Source of the DNA: Mesorhizobium sp. PAMC28654 | GTDB taxonomy: Bacteria; Pseudomonadota; Alphaproteobacteria; Rhizobiales; Rhizobiaceae | Length of the DNA stretch: 64,000 nucleotides | NCBI RefSeq assembly: GCF_020616515.1 | Contig: NZ_CP085135.1 | Location: forward strand, 4,945,001-5,009,000 | Direction of reading: 5' to 3' | Translations under genes and position numbers: made by a program | In this document: in pieces, positions 17,399 through 26,079 of the stretch | How the letters are laid out: the number at the start of each line of letters is the position of its first letter | How positions within the stretch are numbered: the first letter of the stretch is position 1 | Notes under the pieces: model-generated | What the model saw: only the letters and a program-made list of their open reading frames with translations | What the model was told of the DNA's origin: nothing | Databases searched by the model: none

Positions 17399-18498
17399 CC
17401 CAGATCGAACTCCGGGGCGTGCAGAAGTTCTTCGGCGCCGTCCAGGTCATCAAGGACCTCAACCTGAAGATCGCCGACAATGAGTTCATCGTCCTGCTTG
17501 GCCAGTCGGGCTGCGGCAAGACGACGACGCTGAGAGCCATTGCCGGGCTGGAGACGATCGACGAGGGCGATATCCTTATCGACGGCAAGCCGGTGCAGCA
17601 TCTGAAGGCGGCTGCCCGCGACATCGCCATGGTCTTCCAGTCGTTCTCGCTCTATCCGCATATGAGCGTCTACGAGAACATCGCCTTTCCGCTGAAGGCG
17701 ACGCGCAAGAGCCGGGCCGAGATCGACCAGGAAGTACGCTCGGTCGCCAAGACGCTGCAGATCACGGAGCTACTTGCGAAGAAGCCGTCGGCGCTTTCCG
17801 GCGGCGACATGCAGCGCGTCGCCATTGGCCGAGCGCTGGTGCGGCGGCCGAAGGCGATGCTGATGGACGAGCCGATCGGCGCGCTCGACGCCAAGCTGCG
17901 CGAGGAAATGCGGGCCGAGATCAAGCGGCTGCACATCAAGCAGGGCTCGACCACCATCTATGTGACGCACGATCAGATCGAGGCGATGAGCCTCGCCGAC
18001 CGCATCGTCATCATGCATGAAGGCGTGCTGCAGCAGGTTGGCACCCCAGACGAGGTCTATTCGCGCCCGGCGAACCTGTTCGTCGCGCAGTTCGTCGGCA
18101 GCCCGGTCATGAATGTCGCCGACGCGGCGGTGGCCGAGAAGGCCTCCTCCGCCTCGGTGACCGTGGGCGGTGCCGCCGCCGGTTTTGAGTTCCCGCGCGC
18201 GCTGCTGTCGAAGCTCAACGGCCACGCGGGCGGCAAGCTCGCGCTCGGCATCCGGCCCGAGGGCGTCATCCTTCGACACGATGCAACGGAGGGGTTCATG
18301 GCCGTCGAGACGCAGATCGTCGAGCCGCTCGGGTCCTTCGACATCGTCGACCTCAAGGTCGGGTCCAAGACGCTGCGCGCGCGCACCAGGAGCGGTTTCA
18401 TCTCCGGCCCCGGCGAGAAGGTCTTTGCCAGGATCGATCCGACGCAGGCGCATTTCTTCGACACGGCAAGCGGCAAGTCACTTGGTGTGAGACTGTGA
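17395..18498 (+). CDS. Sugar/polyol ABC transporter ATPase 1
   Basis: A 367-aa MalK/UgpC-class ATPase with Walker A GQSGCGKTT, signature LSGGDMQRV, Walker B AMLMDEPIGALD and a C-terminal TOBE-like regulatory part. D-M in the signature (SGGDMQR) in place of Q-Q is seen in glycerol-type ATPases. The start is TTG, overlapping the previous stop. It likely pairs with the second ATPase as a heterodimer. Confidence 0.92.
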   Translation: MTQIELRGVQKFFGAVQVIKDLNLKIADNEFIVLLGQSGCGKTTTLRAIAGLETIDEGDILIDGKPVQHLKAAARDIAMVFQSFSLYPHMSVYENIAFPLKATRKSRAEIDQEVRSVAKTLQITELLAKKPSALSGGDMQRVAIGRALVRRPKAMLMDEPIGALDAKLREEMRAEIKRLHIKQGSTTIYVTHDQIEAMSLADRIVIMHEGVLQQVGTPDEVYSRPANLFVAQFVGSPVMNVADAAVAEKASSASVTVGGAAAGFEFPRALLSKLNGHAGGKLALGIRPEGVILRHDATEGFMAVETQIVEPLGSFDIVDLKVGSKTLRARTRSGFISGPGEKVFARIDPTQAHFFDTASGKSLGVRL

Positions 18499-18545
18499 TG
18501 GCGTTTTGCACAATTCTCCAACGCCGAGCGGAGACGCGCTGAACC

Positions 18546-19631
18546 ATGGCCCATATCCAGCTCAAGAACATCTCGAAGAAATTCGGCAACCACACGGCGC
18601 TGACCGGGCTCGACCTCGACATAGCCGATGGCGAGTTCTTCGTCCTTCTGGGCGAGACGGGCGCCGGCAAGACCACCGCATTGCGTCTCATCGCCGGCCT
18701 GGAAAAGCCGACGGAAGGCCAGGTCTTCATCGATGGCGTTGACGTCGCCGACAGGGGTGCGGCCGAGCGAGACGTGGCGCTGGTGCTGCAGCAATACTCG
18801 CTCTATCCGCGCTATACGGTGCGGGAAAATCTCGAGTTTCCGCTGAAGCCGAAGATCCGCAGGCTGCCCGATGCCGAGATCAAGGACCGCGTCGACCGCG
18901 CCGCCCGGACGCTGCGCATCGAGCATCTGCTCGACCGCAAGACCGACCGGCTGTCAGGCGGCGAGATGCAGCGCGTCTCGATCGGGCGCGCCATCGTGCG
19001 CAAGCCGCGCGTGTTCCTGATGGACGAGCCGCTGTCGGCGCTGGATGCCAAGCTGCGCGAGGCGCTGCGAACCGAGTTGAAGAACCTGCAGGTCCAGCTC
19101 GGCGCCACCTTTCTGTTCGTCACCCACGACCAGATCGAGGCGATGTCGATGGGCGACAAGGTCGGTGTACTCAACCATGGCCGCATCATCCAGACGGGCA
19201 CGCCGCACGAGATCTACAACAATCCGCGCGACACCTATGTGGCGAGTTTCGTCGGCTCGCCGCCGATGAACCTCATCGACGGCAAGCTTGTGAACGGCCG
19301 CGCGGTGATGGCGCCGCTGAATTTCGAGCTGCCGCTTTCGGGGGGAGCCAAGGCGAGTGCGGCGACCGACGGTCGCCCACTCGTCTTCGGCATCCGGCCG
19401 GAGGATGTCTATCTCGAGAGCGGTGCGCCGGTGGAGGCACGCGTCCACGATGTCGAGAACCATGGCGTCGAGAAGATCCTGACGCTGCGCGTCGGCGACA
19501 CGACGCTGCGCGCCACGGTGCCGGCCAGAACCGATGTCACGATCGAGCAGCCGGTGCGCTTTGCCTGGAACCCCGACAAGGTGGTGTTGTTCGACAAGGG
19601 CAGCGGCATCAGTCTGCGCCATGCCGGCTGA
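18546..19631 (+). CDS. Sugar/polyol ABC transporter ATPase 2
   Basis: A 361-aa ATPase with Walker A GETGAGKTT, signature LSGGEMQRV and Walker B VFLMDEPLSALD, plus a C-terminal TOBE-like part with FGIRPEDVYL. The Q-loop region reads VLQQYSLYPRYTV. Two different ATPases in one CUT1 operon is uncommon and points to the glycerol-like layout. A gap of 47 bp separates it from ATPase 1. Confidence 0.92.
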   Translation: MAHIQLKNISKKFGNHTALTGLDLDIADGEFFVLLGETGAGKTTALRLIAGLEKPTEGQVFIDGVDVADRGAAERDVALVLQQYSLYPRYTVRENLEFPLKPKIRRLPDAEIKDRVDRAARTLRIEHLLDRKTDRLSGGEMQRVSIGRAIVRKPRVFLMDEPLSALDAKLREALRTELKNLQVQLGATFLFVTHDQIEAMSMGDKVGVLNHGRIIQTGTPHEIYNNPRDTYVASFVGSPPMNLIDGKLVNGRAVMAPLNFELPLSGGAKASAATDGRPLVFGIRPEDVYLESGAPVEARVHDVENHGVEKILTLRVGDTTLRATVPARTDVTIEQPVRFAWNPDKVVLFDKGSGISLRHAG

Positions 19632-19655
19632 AGCGGACCGCTTCAGTCTTTGTTT
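19628..19655 (+). terminator. Terminator of the sugar ABC operon
   Basis: CTGAAGCGG-A-CCGCTTCAG followed by TCTTTGTTTT, overlapping the stop of ATPase 2. A similar CTGAAGCG hairpin ends the GntR gene at 58.2 kb, also just before a 45-bp hairpin repeat. Confidence 0.8.
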
Positions 19656-19659
19656 TCAT

Positions 19660-19704
19660 GCATGTCGTTACCCCAGAACCGCTGCGCACTTTTGGGCAAC
19701 ATGC
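19660..19704. repeat. 45-bp hairpin repeat (core ACCGCTGCGCACTTTT)
   Basis: Arms GCATGT.G and C.ACATGC enclose CCCCAGAACCGCTGCGCACTTTTGGG. The same element with compensating arm changes occurs at 58234-58278, and relatives with other stems at 24248-24291 and about 23764-23806. Confidence 0.85.
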
Positions 19705-19718
19705 ATCAGCCGTATCGC

Positions 19719-20705
19719 TCAATTGGCGTGCCGGATATCAGCCTGTTCCTCGGCGCGGAGGTGGCTGGGCGCCGAGCCGATGACGCGCTTGAAGGCACGG
19801 CTGAAGGCGGCATCCGATTCATAGCCGAGACGTGCGGCAACGACCGAGATTTTCATCCGGTCGCGAACCAGCCATTGCCGCGCCTGATGCATCCTGACCT
19901 GCGTGACATATCTTGCCGGCGTTTCGCCGACGATGGTGGCGAAACGCTCGGCAAAGCCCGAGCGCGAGGCGCCCATCATCCGGGCCAGGGACTCGACCGT
20001 CCAGTCATGGTCCGGCTCGATATGGATGGCGGCCAGCACGCGCCCGATCTCGCGGTCCCGCACCGCCGCGATCCAGCCAGACGCGTCGCCGCAGCCACGT
20101 TCGACCCATGAGCGGATGACGGTGGCGGCAAGCACATCCGCCAGCCGCGCCAGAATGCCGCTGGAGCCGACGCGCTCCATGGTCACTTCGCGCGCCATGG
20201 CCTCCAGCAGATGCGGAATGCCCGGCTCATAGGCTTCCAATTCATGCGTGCGCATCACGTCCGGCATCATGCCGAGCAGGGGATGCAGGCCATCGAGGTT
20301 GAAATACATGCTGGCGCAGAACAACAGCGTTCCCGGCTGGCAATTCTTGTCGCACATCTCCGCATTCGACGTGCAGTAAACGTCCTTGCAGACCTCCTCG
20401 CGCTTGTAGCTGTGAATTGGCCAGGCCTGCGCACCGGGTTCGCTGGCGAGCACATGGGCAGCACCTCGCGGCAGCAGCAATGCATCCCCCGCATTGAGCT
20501 CCACCCATTCGCCGGACGGCTGCTTCAGCCAGCAGCCCTTGCGGCCGATGAAATGAAACCGCGCCGCCGGATGCGCCGGGAATTGGATGCCCCAGGGTTC
20601 CTTCAGTTCGCAGCGGCCATACTCGACGCCATCGAGACGCAAGCCGCGCAGTATGTCCGTCAGCGGGTCGCCGGTGATCGGGATTTTGGACGAACGGTCA
20701 AACAT
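19719..20705 (-). CDS. AraC family regulator with cupin sensor and cysteine cluster
   Basis: A 328-aa regulator. The N-terminal half is an AraC-type cupin (GIQFPAHPAARFHFI, LNAGDALLLPRGAAHVL) and the C-terminal 100 residues hold two helix-turn-helices (WTVESLARMMGASRSGFAERF and ISVVAARLGYESDAAFSRAFKRVIG). Cys106, 111, 118 and 122 (spacing C-x4-C-x6-C-x3-C) form a loop that could bind metal or sense oxidants or electrophiles. The ATG at 20705 is chosen; an upstream ATG at 20741 overlaps the likely operator. It faces the MFS gene and likely activates it. Confidence 0.88.
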   Translation of the reverse strand: MFDRSSKIPITGDPLTDILRGLRLDGVEYGRCELKEPWGIQFPAHPAARFHFIGRKGCWLKQPSGEWVELNAGDALLLPRGAAHVLASEPGAQAWPIHSYKREEVCKDVYCTSNAEMCDKNCQPGTLLFCASMYFNLDGLHPLLGMMPDVMRTHELEAYEPGIPHLLEAMAREVTMERVGSSGILARLADVLAATVIRSWVERGCGDASGWIAAVRDREIGRVLAAIHIEPDHDWTVESLARMMGASRSGFAERFATIVGETPARYVTQVRMHQARQWLVRDRMKISVVAARLGYESDAAFSRAFKRVIGSAPSHLRAEEQADIRHAN

Positions 20706-20737
20706 AATGGGGTTTCTAGCATGGAAACTCCAGTTGA

Positions 20738-20870
20738 TCACTCCCTATGTTGCGGTGCAGCCAAATGCTGCGGTGCAAACAAGCTGGAGACCGGCCATAC
20801 TGCCAAGCCGCGATGGCAAGGCATGTAACGGGTGGAACCCCCGACCGGTCATTCCCTATGTGGCACTGCG
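20738..20870. promoter_or_regulatory. Two 22-23 bp direct repeats between araC-like and MFS genes
   Basis: TCACTCCCTATGTTGCGGTGC at 20738 and TCATTCCCTATGTGGCACTGC at 20849 match at most positions and are 111 bp apart in the same orientation. Direct repeats of this length are typical AraC sites. The first also contains TGCGGTGCA, repeated again at 20769. Confidence 0.65.
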
Positions 20871-20889
20871 AACAGACCGGAGACTGACC

Positions 20890-22104
20890 ATGGCCGACCC
20901 CTCTACAGGCGTCATCGACGCCACACTTCTGAATCCCGAAGACTCCGCTGAGCGAACCGAGCCGGCATGGGGTGCCGTGGTCTCGCTTGCACTCGGCGTA
21001 TTTGGTCTGGTGACGGCGGAATTCCTGCCCGCCAGCTTGCTGACACCCATGGCGCGCGATCTCGGCGTCAGCGAAGGCGTGGCCGGACAAGCGGTGACGG
21101 CGACCGCGATCGTCGCTGCGATCGCCGCGCCGACCATGGCGATCATGACCAGGCGCATGGACCGCAGGCTGGTGATGTGGATGCTGACTGTGTTCCTGAT
21201 CCTGTCCAACCTTCTGGCCACTTTTGCCTCATCGCTGACCGTTCTTCTGCTTGCCCGCGTCGTGCTCGGCGTCGCGCTCGGCGGCTTCTGGGCGATGTCG
21301 GCGGCGATGGCGCTGCGGCTTGTGCCGATGCGGCTGATGCCACGCGCCATGTCGATCATCCTGACCGGCGTTTCCCTGGCCACCGTCACCGCCGCTCCTG
21401 TCGGCGCCTATGTCGGCGACATTTGGGGCTAGCGCACGGCCTTCATGATCGCGACAGTCGTCGCTGCGCTGGCGCTATTAGTACAGGTGGCCACCATTCC
21501 GAAGCTGCTGCCTGTCGGTGTGGCGAGCTTCCGCACCTTGCTCGAAGTGCTGGAGCGGCCGTCGATCCGGGTGGCGCTGCTGGTCGTGCTGCTGGTCGCT
21601 TCGGGGCACTTTGCCGGCTTCACCTATGTCCGTCCGTTCCTGGAAAAGGTTCCCGCGTTTGATATCCAGACAATCTCGCTTGTGCTGCTGGCCTATGGCG
21701 TCGGTGGGTTCTTCGGCAATCTTGCCGGTGGCTTCATGGCTGAGCGCAGCCTCAAGACAGCCGTGGCGCTGGCGCCGTTGCTGATTGCGCTGGCGGCCAT
21801 CTCGCTGCTGGTGATGGGTGCTTCGCCGCCGGTATCGGCTGCGGCGGTCGCGGTCTGGGGCTTTGCCTTCGGCGCGGTGCCGGTTGGGCTGCAGACCTGG
21901 CTGGTGCGTGAGGCGCCCGATCAGGCCGAAAGCGCTGGCGGGCTGATGGTCGCCACGTTCCAGGTGGCGATCGCGATGGGCGCCGTCTTCGGCGGGCTGC
22001 TCGTCGATCATGCCGGCGTCGCCAGTGCTTTCGCCTATTGCGGGGCAGCAACACTGCTGGCGGCTGTCGTGGTGTTCCTGCTCGGGCCGAAGCAGGCTGT
22101 GTAG
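20890..22104 (+). pseudogene. MFS transporter broken by an amber codon
   Basis: The frame encodes a 12-helix MFS efflux protein of about 404 codons (AGTEFLP-type: FGLVTAEFLPASLLTPMARDLGVSEGVAGQAVTA) but has TAG at 21430-21432 (codon 181) in GDIWG*RTAFMI. Homologues normally read GWR here, so a single TGG-to-TAG change explains it. The frame is otherwise clean to 22104. Only the first half would be made unless the stop is suppressed or translation restarts at the ATG 12 bases on. The substrate is unknown. Sequencing error is also possible. Confidence 0.88.
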
Positions 22105-22164
22105 GCGTCTCCATCGGCGGCAACAAACAGAATACCGCGGACATACTCGGCGGCCCGAGAACCA

Positions 22165-22743
22165 TTACGGTTTTCGGGCCGCTGTCGTTTTGATGGCGGC
22201 GACGAAGCGGTTCAGGCTGTGCTCGACATAGTCAGACACTTCGGTTGTCGGCTCAAAACTCCACCACAGCAGTGAGCCTTGCCAATGCGATGCCATCAAC
22301 AGGCCAATGTCTTGCGGCGGGCTGGGAGTGTCCGCGAAGCAAGCTGCAAGAGCAGTGCACAAGGATGCCTTCCAGGCCGCACCCCGCGCCCTGAGCATGG
22401 GATCACGCAGATCCTCGCGCAGCACAAGCAGGCCTTCGGCATAGGATTCGATGCCGCCATATCCCCGCGACAGCGCCACCAGCAATTCAATCGCCCCGGC
22501 CGGGGTTCTGGGGACGGTTGCCGCCAGCGTCCTGGTCTTGTCGTCGAGGCCGTCCCAGGCGTGCAGCAGGGTGCGCTGCTTCAATCGCGCCTTGTTCCCG
22601 AAGCGCTGCACCAGCGTCGCGCCTGACAGACCGCAAGCCTTTGCCAGTCGCTCGAAGGTAAGCACTTCCGGTCCATGCTCGTGCATCAACCGAAGCGCGG
22701 ACTCCAGCACCTGCTCGTCGGACTGGGTTTTTGGTCGGGTCAT
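22165..22743 (-). CDS. TetR family transcriptional regulator
   Basis: A 192-aa regulator starting MTRPKTQSDEQVLESALRL, with helix-turn-helix LTFERLAKACGLSGATLVQRFGNKARL near residues 28-58. The ATG at 22743 is preferred over an in-frame upstream ATG. It is divergent from the SDR at 22840 and probably represses it. The gap holds AATGATCATT and ATCATTTATATATGAT palindromes. Confidence 0.88.
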   Translation of the reverse strand: MTRPKTQSDEQVLESALRLMHEHGPEVLTFERLAKACGLSGATLVQRFGNKARLKQRTLLHAWDGLDDKTRTLAATVPRTPAGAIELLVALSRGYGGIESYAEGLLVLREDLRDPMLRARGAAWKASLCTALAACFADTPSPPQDIGLLMASHWQGSLLWWSFEPTTEVSDYVEHSLNRFVAAIKTTAARKP

Positions 22744-22764
22744 CTTGACATCCAAATATAACCG

Positions 22765-22784
22765 AATGATCATTTATATATGAT
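22765..22784. promoter_or_regulatory. Palindromic TetR operator candidate
   Basis: AATGATCATT (22765-22774) is perfect, and ATCATTTATATATGAT (22769-22784) is nearly so; they overlap between the divergent TetR and SDR starts. Confidence 0.6.
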
Positions 22785-22839
22785 ACGAGCGGCGCGGGCT
22801 AGCCCGGCTCATCGATGGTTTCGTTTTTGGGAGAGTTCA

Positions 22840-23748
22840 ATGACGTTGCAAGGAAAAGTTGCCCTGGTCGCGGGCGGGACACGAGGCGCCGGGCGGGGCA
22901 TAGCTGTCGAACTCGGTGCTGCCGGTGCCACTGTCTATGTCACAGGACGGACCACGCGCGCCCACCAGTCCGACTATGCCCGACCCGAAACAATCGAGGA
23001 GACGGCCGAGATGGTATCGGCGCAAGGCGGCACGGGCATCGCCATTCAGGTCGATCATCTGGTGGCTGACGACGTGCGCGGGCTGGTCGAGCGTATACGG
23101 GCGGAACAGGGCTGTCTCGACATCCTGGTCAACGACATCTGGGGCGGCGAAAAGCTGTTCGAATGGGACAAGCCAGTCTGGCATCACAATCTGGAGAATG
23201 GCTTGCGCATGCTGCGCCTGGGCATCGACACGCATCTGATCACCGCGCACCATGCGCTGCCGCTGATGATCGAGCGGCCGGGCGGACTGCTGATCGAAGT
23301 CACGGACGGTACCGCCGAATACAATGCCGACCACTACCGGCTGTCGCCCTTCTACGACCTCGCCAAGGTGGCTGTGACGCGCATGGCATGGACCCATGCC
23401 AAGGACCTCGCAAAACATGGCGCCACCTCCGTGTCGCTGACGCCCGGCTGGATGCGTTCGGAAATGATGCTGGAGTTCTACGGCGTCCGCGAGGACAACT
23501 GGCGCGACGCGACGGCCAATGTGCCGCATTTCGTCATCTCCGAAACGCCACGCTTTGTTGGCCGCGCCGTTGCGGCGTTGGCGGCGGATCCGGATCGCTC
23601 GCGATGGAACGGGCAGTCGCTGTCCAGCGGCGGGTTGGCGCAAGTCTACGGTTTCACCGATCTCGACGGCTCACGGCCCGACGCGTGGCGCTATGTTCCG
23701 GAGGTCCAGGATGCCGGCAAGCCTGCCGATGCGACAGGCTACCGGTAG
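22840..23748 (+). CDS. Short-chain dehydrogenase/reductase
   Basis: A 302-aa classical SDR. The cofactor motif GGTRGAGRG is near residue 12, NDIWGG replaces the usual NNAG, and the active-site YDLAK (Y-x3-K) follows SPF near residue 185. The arginine after the glycine motif and VTGRTT suggest NADPH. GGGAGAG precedes the ATG. Its substrate is unknown; it may answer the ligand sensed by the neighbouring TetR. Confidence 0.88.
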   Translation: MTLQGKVALVAGGTRGAGRGIAVELGAAGATVYVTGRTTRAHQSDYARPETIEETAEMVSAQGGTGIAIQVDHLVADDVRGLVERIRAEQGCLDILVNDIWGGEKLFEWDKPVWHHNLENGLRMLRLGIDTHLITAHHALPLMIERPGGLLIEVTDGTAEYNADHYRLSPFYDLAKVAVTRMAWTHAKDLAKHGATSVSLTPGWMRSEMMLEFYGVREDNWRDATANVPHFVISETPRFVGRAVAALAADPDRSRWNGQSLSSGGLAQVYGFTDLDGSRPDAWRYVPEVQDAGKPADATGYR

Positions 23749-23763
23749 AGTAGGTGGTTCTTG

Positions 23764-23806
23764 CGCGGTTCCGAACGGAAACGGCTGCATACTTTCCTGA
23801 GATCGC
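23764..23806. repeat. Degenerate hairpin repeat
   Basis: GGTTCCGAACGGAAACGGCTGCATACTTTCC keeps the core of the hairpin at 24248-24291 but the outer stem is largely lost. It lies between the SDR and the GFA gene. Confidence 0.5.
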
Positions 23807-23807
23807 T

Positions 23808-24155
23808 TCAGGCCGAACGTCCGTCGAAATCGAAGATCGACAAGGTGGAAGGGTCGAGATCGGCGACGCAGTTGATGTTGATGTAGGCGCTGCGTTCACC
23901 GTCGTCACGGACGTCCTCGGCGAAGGGGTGGACGCCGCAGCTACGGCGGAAGCGGTGCGCGATGGCATTGTTGCCGAAAGTGTAGCTGCCGAGGTCGTCG
24001 CCCCAGGCCAGCACAAGCAGCGCCTTGTGGGGCACGGCTGACAAAAGCGCGCCCTTGCGCGAGCAGATCGAACAATTGCACCGCAGGGCGCTGGCCAATT
24101 CGCCTTTGACCTCGAAAGCGACCTTGCCGCAGTGGCAGCTGCCTTTATAGAGCAT
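23808..24155 (-). CDS. GFA/CENP-V family protein with a lost zinc ligand
   Basis: A 115-aa GFA-domain protein. Zinc-binding motifs CHCG (residues about 7-10) and CNCSIC are present, but the last site reads HRFRRSCGVHPF where relatives have F-C-x-x-C-G; the first Cys is Arg (CGC). The change could impair one zinc site. Relatives were named for glutathione-dependent formaldehyde activation, though most have no proven reaction. GGAAG precedes the ATG. Confidence 0.85.
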   Translation of the reverse strand: MLYKGSCHCGKVAFEVKGELASALRCNCSICSRKGALLSAVPHKALLVLAWGDDLGSYTFGNNAIAHRFRRSCGVHPFAEDVRDDGERSAYININCVADLDPSTLSIFDFDGRSA

Positions 24156-24247
24156 CAGAATCTTCCTATTGCTGGCAGGTGCAAAGGCACGACGGCCGGG
24201 TTATCCCTACCGCAGCCCCACCGGCTGCGTTAAGTCATTGTTTTTCC

Positions 24248-24291
24248 GCAGTTCCGGACGGAAAACCGCTACACACTTTTCCTGGAACTGC
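24248..24291. repeat. 44-bp hairpin repeat (core AAAACCGCT.C.CACTTTT)
   Basis: GCAGTTCC...GGAACTGC arms enclose GGAAAACCGCTACACACTTTTCC. The inner core matches the 45-bp repeats at 19.7 and 58.2 kb but the stems differ. It lies upstream of the amidase gene. Confidence 0.8.
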
Positions 24292-24329
24292 TTTAAAGAC
24301 GTTGTATCCTTGCGGAGTCCGACACCGAC

Positions 24330-25625
24330 ATGCAATCAATCCGCGACCGTCTCGAAATCATCCTGTCACGTCTTGCCAATCGCGTGGCCGATGAGAAGGT
24401 CTATACGAAGCTTTATGCCGAGGCCGCGCGGGCAGCGGCCGACGCCAGCGATGCGCGCGGCAAAGCCGGCGTGACGCTCGGGCCGCTCGATGGCACCATT
24501 TTATCGATCAAGGATCTGTTCGATGTCGCTGGTGAGGCAACCACCGCCGGTTCGCTGATGCTCAGGACCGCAGCACCCGCTTTACGTGACGCTACGATTG
24601 TGAACCGGCTGCGGCAGGCCGGCGCGGTCATCATCGGCAAGACCAACATGACCGAATTCGCCTTCACCGCCATCGGTGACAACCAGCACTACGGCACACC
24701 CGGCAATGCCAGGGATGCCAGCCGCATTGCAGGCGGCTCGTCCTCTGGCGCTGGCGTTTCTGTCGGAGAAGGGACGAGCGAAATATCGATCGGTTCCGAT
24801 ACTGGTGGCTCGATACGCATTCCGGCATCACTGAATGGCGTCGTCGGCTTCAAGCCAACCGCGCGGCGCGTGCCGCTGGCCGGCGCGTTCCCGTTGTCCG
24901 GCACTCTGGACTCCATCGGACCGCTTGCCCGAACCGTCGCCCAATGCGCTTTCACTGATGCCGTGATAGCCGGCGAGGTGCCGACCGCGCTGGCGCCGAT
25001 CGGCCTCTCAGGACTTCGCGTCGGCATTCCGCGTGGCGTGCTTTTCGAAAACACCGAAAGCGAGGTTGCTGCGGCGTTCGAGCACTGTTTCGGCAAGATC
25101 GAACGGGCCGGCGCTGGGATCTCGGACCTCTCGATCGACGATCTGATCGCGGACCTGAGAGCAGTCACCAAGCGGGGCTCGATCGCCGCGATGGAGGGGG
25201 CCGAAGTCCATGCCGACTGGCTGGCGGCAGGCGCTTCAGTGCCAGTAGACCCGCACGTCAGCGGACCTCTGTCGCGGGCGGCAATGCTGCCGGCTCCCCT
25301 CTACATCAGGTCACTGCGCCGCCGTACCGCGCTGGTCGCCGCCATGGACGAGCGGCTGTCATCCGTCGATGTGCTGGCATTGCCGACGACGCCGGTCACC
25401 GCGCCGAGCATCGTTTCGATGGCTGAGGATGTGGAGCTACGAGACCACATCGAAGGCCTGCTGCTGCGCAACACGCAGGTCGCCAATCAGTTCGACCTCT
25501 GCGCGATCTCGCTGCCGATGCCAGGAACGGCGCTGCCCGCCGGCCTTATGCTGGTCGCGCGCAGTGGCCATGACGGGCATCTGCTGCGGGTTGCGGCGGA
25601 AGTCGAGGCTTTGCTCTGTCGCTGA
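24330..25625 (+). CDS. Amidase signature family hydrolase
   Basis: A 431-aa amidase. The Ser-cisSer-Lys triad is visible: Lys in SIKDLFDV near 61, the serines of GGSSSGAG near 136-138, and GSDTGGSIR near 158-164. It cleaves C-N amide bonds of an unknown substrate. The C-terminal half is diverged, as usual. It is not clearly linked to its neighbours. Confidence 0.9.
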   Translation: MQSIRDRLEIILSRLANRVADEKVYTKLYAEAARAAADASDARGKAGVTLGPLDGTILSIKDLFDVAGEATTAGSLMLRTAAPALRDATIVNRLRQAGAVIIGKTNMTEFAFTAIGDNQHYGTPGNARDASRIAGGSSSGAGVSVGEGTSEISIGSDTGGSIRIPASLNGVVGFKPTARRVPLAGAFPLSGTLDSIGPLARTVAQCAFTDAVIAGEVPTALAPIGLSGLRVGIPRGVLFENTESEVAAAFEHCFGKIERAGAGISDLSIDDLIADLRAVTKRGSIAAMEGAEVHADWLAAGASVPVDPHVSGPLSRAAMLPAPLYIRSLRRRTALVAAMDERLSSVDVLALPTTPVTAPSIVSMAEDVELRDHIEGLLLRNTQVANQFDLCAISLPMPGTALPAGLMLVARSGHDGHLLRVAAEVEALLCR

Positions 25626-25649
25626 CGAGCGGCTACCCGGGACGAGGTG

Positions 25650-26036
25650 TCAGTGCGCCGAGCAGTGGCTGCGTTCACTGTCCCTGGCGGCGCGCTCGAT
25701 GCCGGTCGCGACCAGCCAGGGCTGGGTGGATTGCTTGCCGTTGAGCGTCTGGGACCGGCTCTCGATGGAACCGGCAATGACGACCTTGCCGGCGTAGAGC
25801 TTGTCCGAAAGATCGAGCGCCTTGTCTTCCTGCGGCAAGCCATCGATGTCGATCGACACGCCCTTGATGACCTTGCCGGTGGTCAGGTCGAGTGCACTGT
25901 GCGACGGGCAGGGCGCCGCCACGCAGCGTAGTCCATTGTCGCAGAACACGTAGCCGTCCCGCCCATCGGCAAAAGCCTGCGCCGTCGTCGCGCAGGCGCC
26001 GACGGCCAGGAGGATTATTGCGACGATGTTCGACAT
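25650..26036 (-). CDS. Small secreted protein of unknown function
   Basis: A 128-aa protein with a signal peptide (MSNIVAIILLAVGACATTAQAFA) and mature start DGRDGYVFCDNGLRCVAAPCPSHSALDL; three cysteines lie close together and one near the C-terminus. I do not recognise the family. The ATG at 26036 begins the signal peptide; a longer frame upstream overlaps the dehydrogenase gene. Confidence 0.75.
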   Translation of the reverse strand: MSNIVAIILLAVGACATTAQAFADGRDGYVFCDNGLRCVAAPCPSHSALDLTTGKVIKGVSIDIDGLPQEDKALDLSDKLYAGKVVIAGSIESRSQTLNGKQSTQPWLVATGIERAARDSERSHCSAH

Positions 26037-26079
26037 GAGCGGCAAGGTCGCCAACGAATTCGGGAAAATTGAGGCGCTG

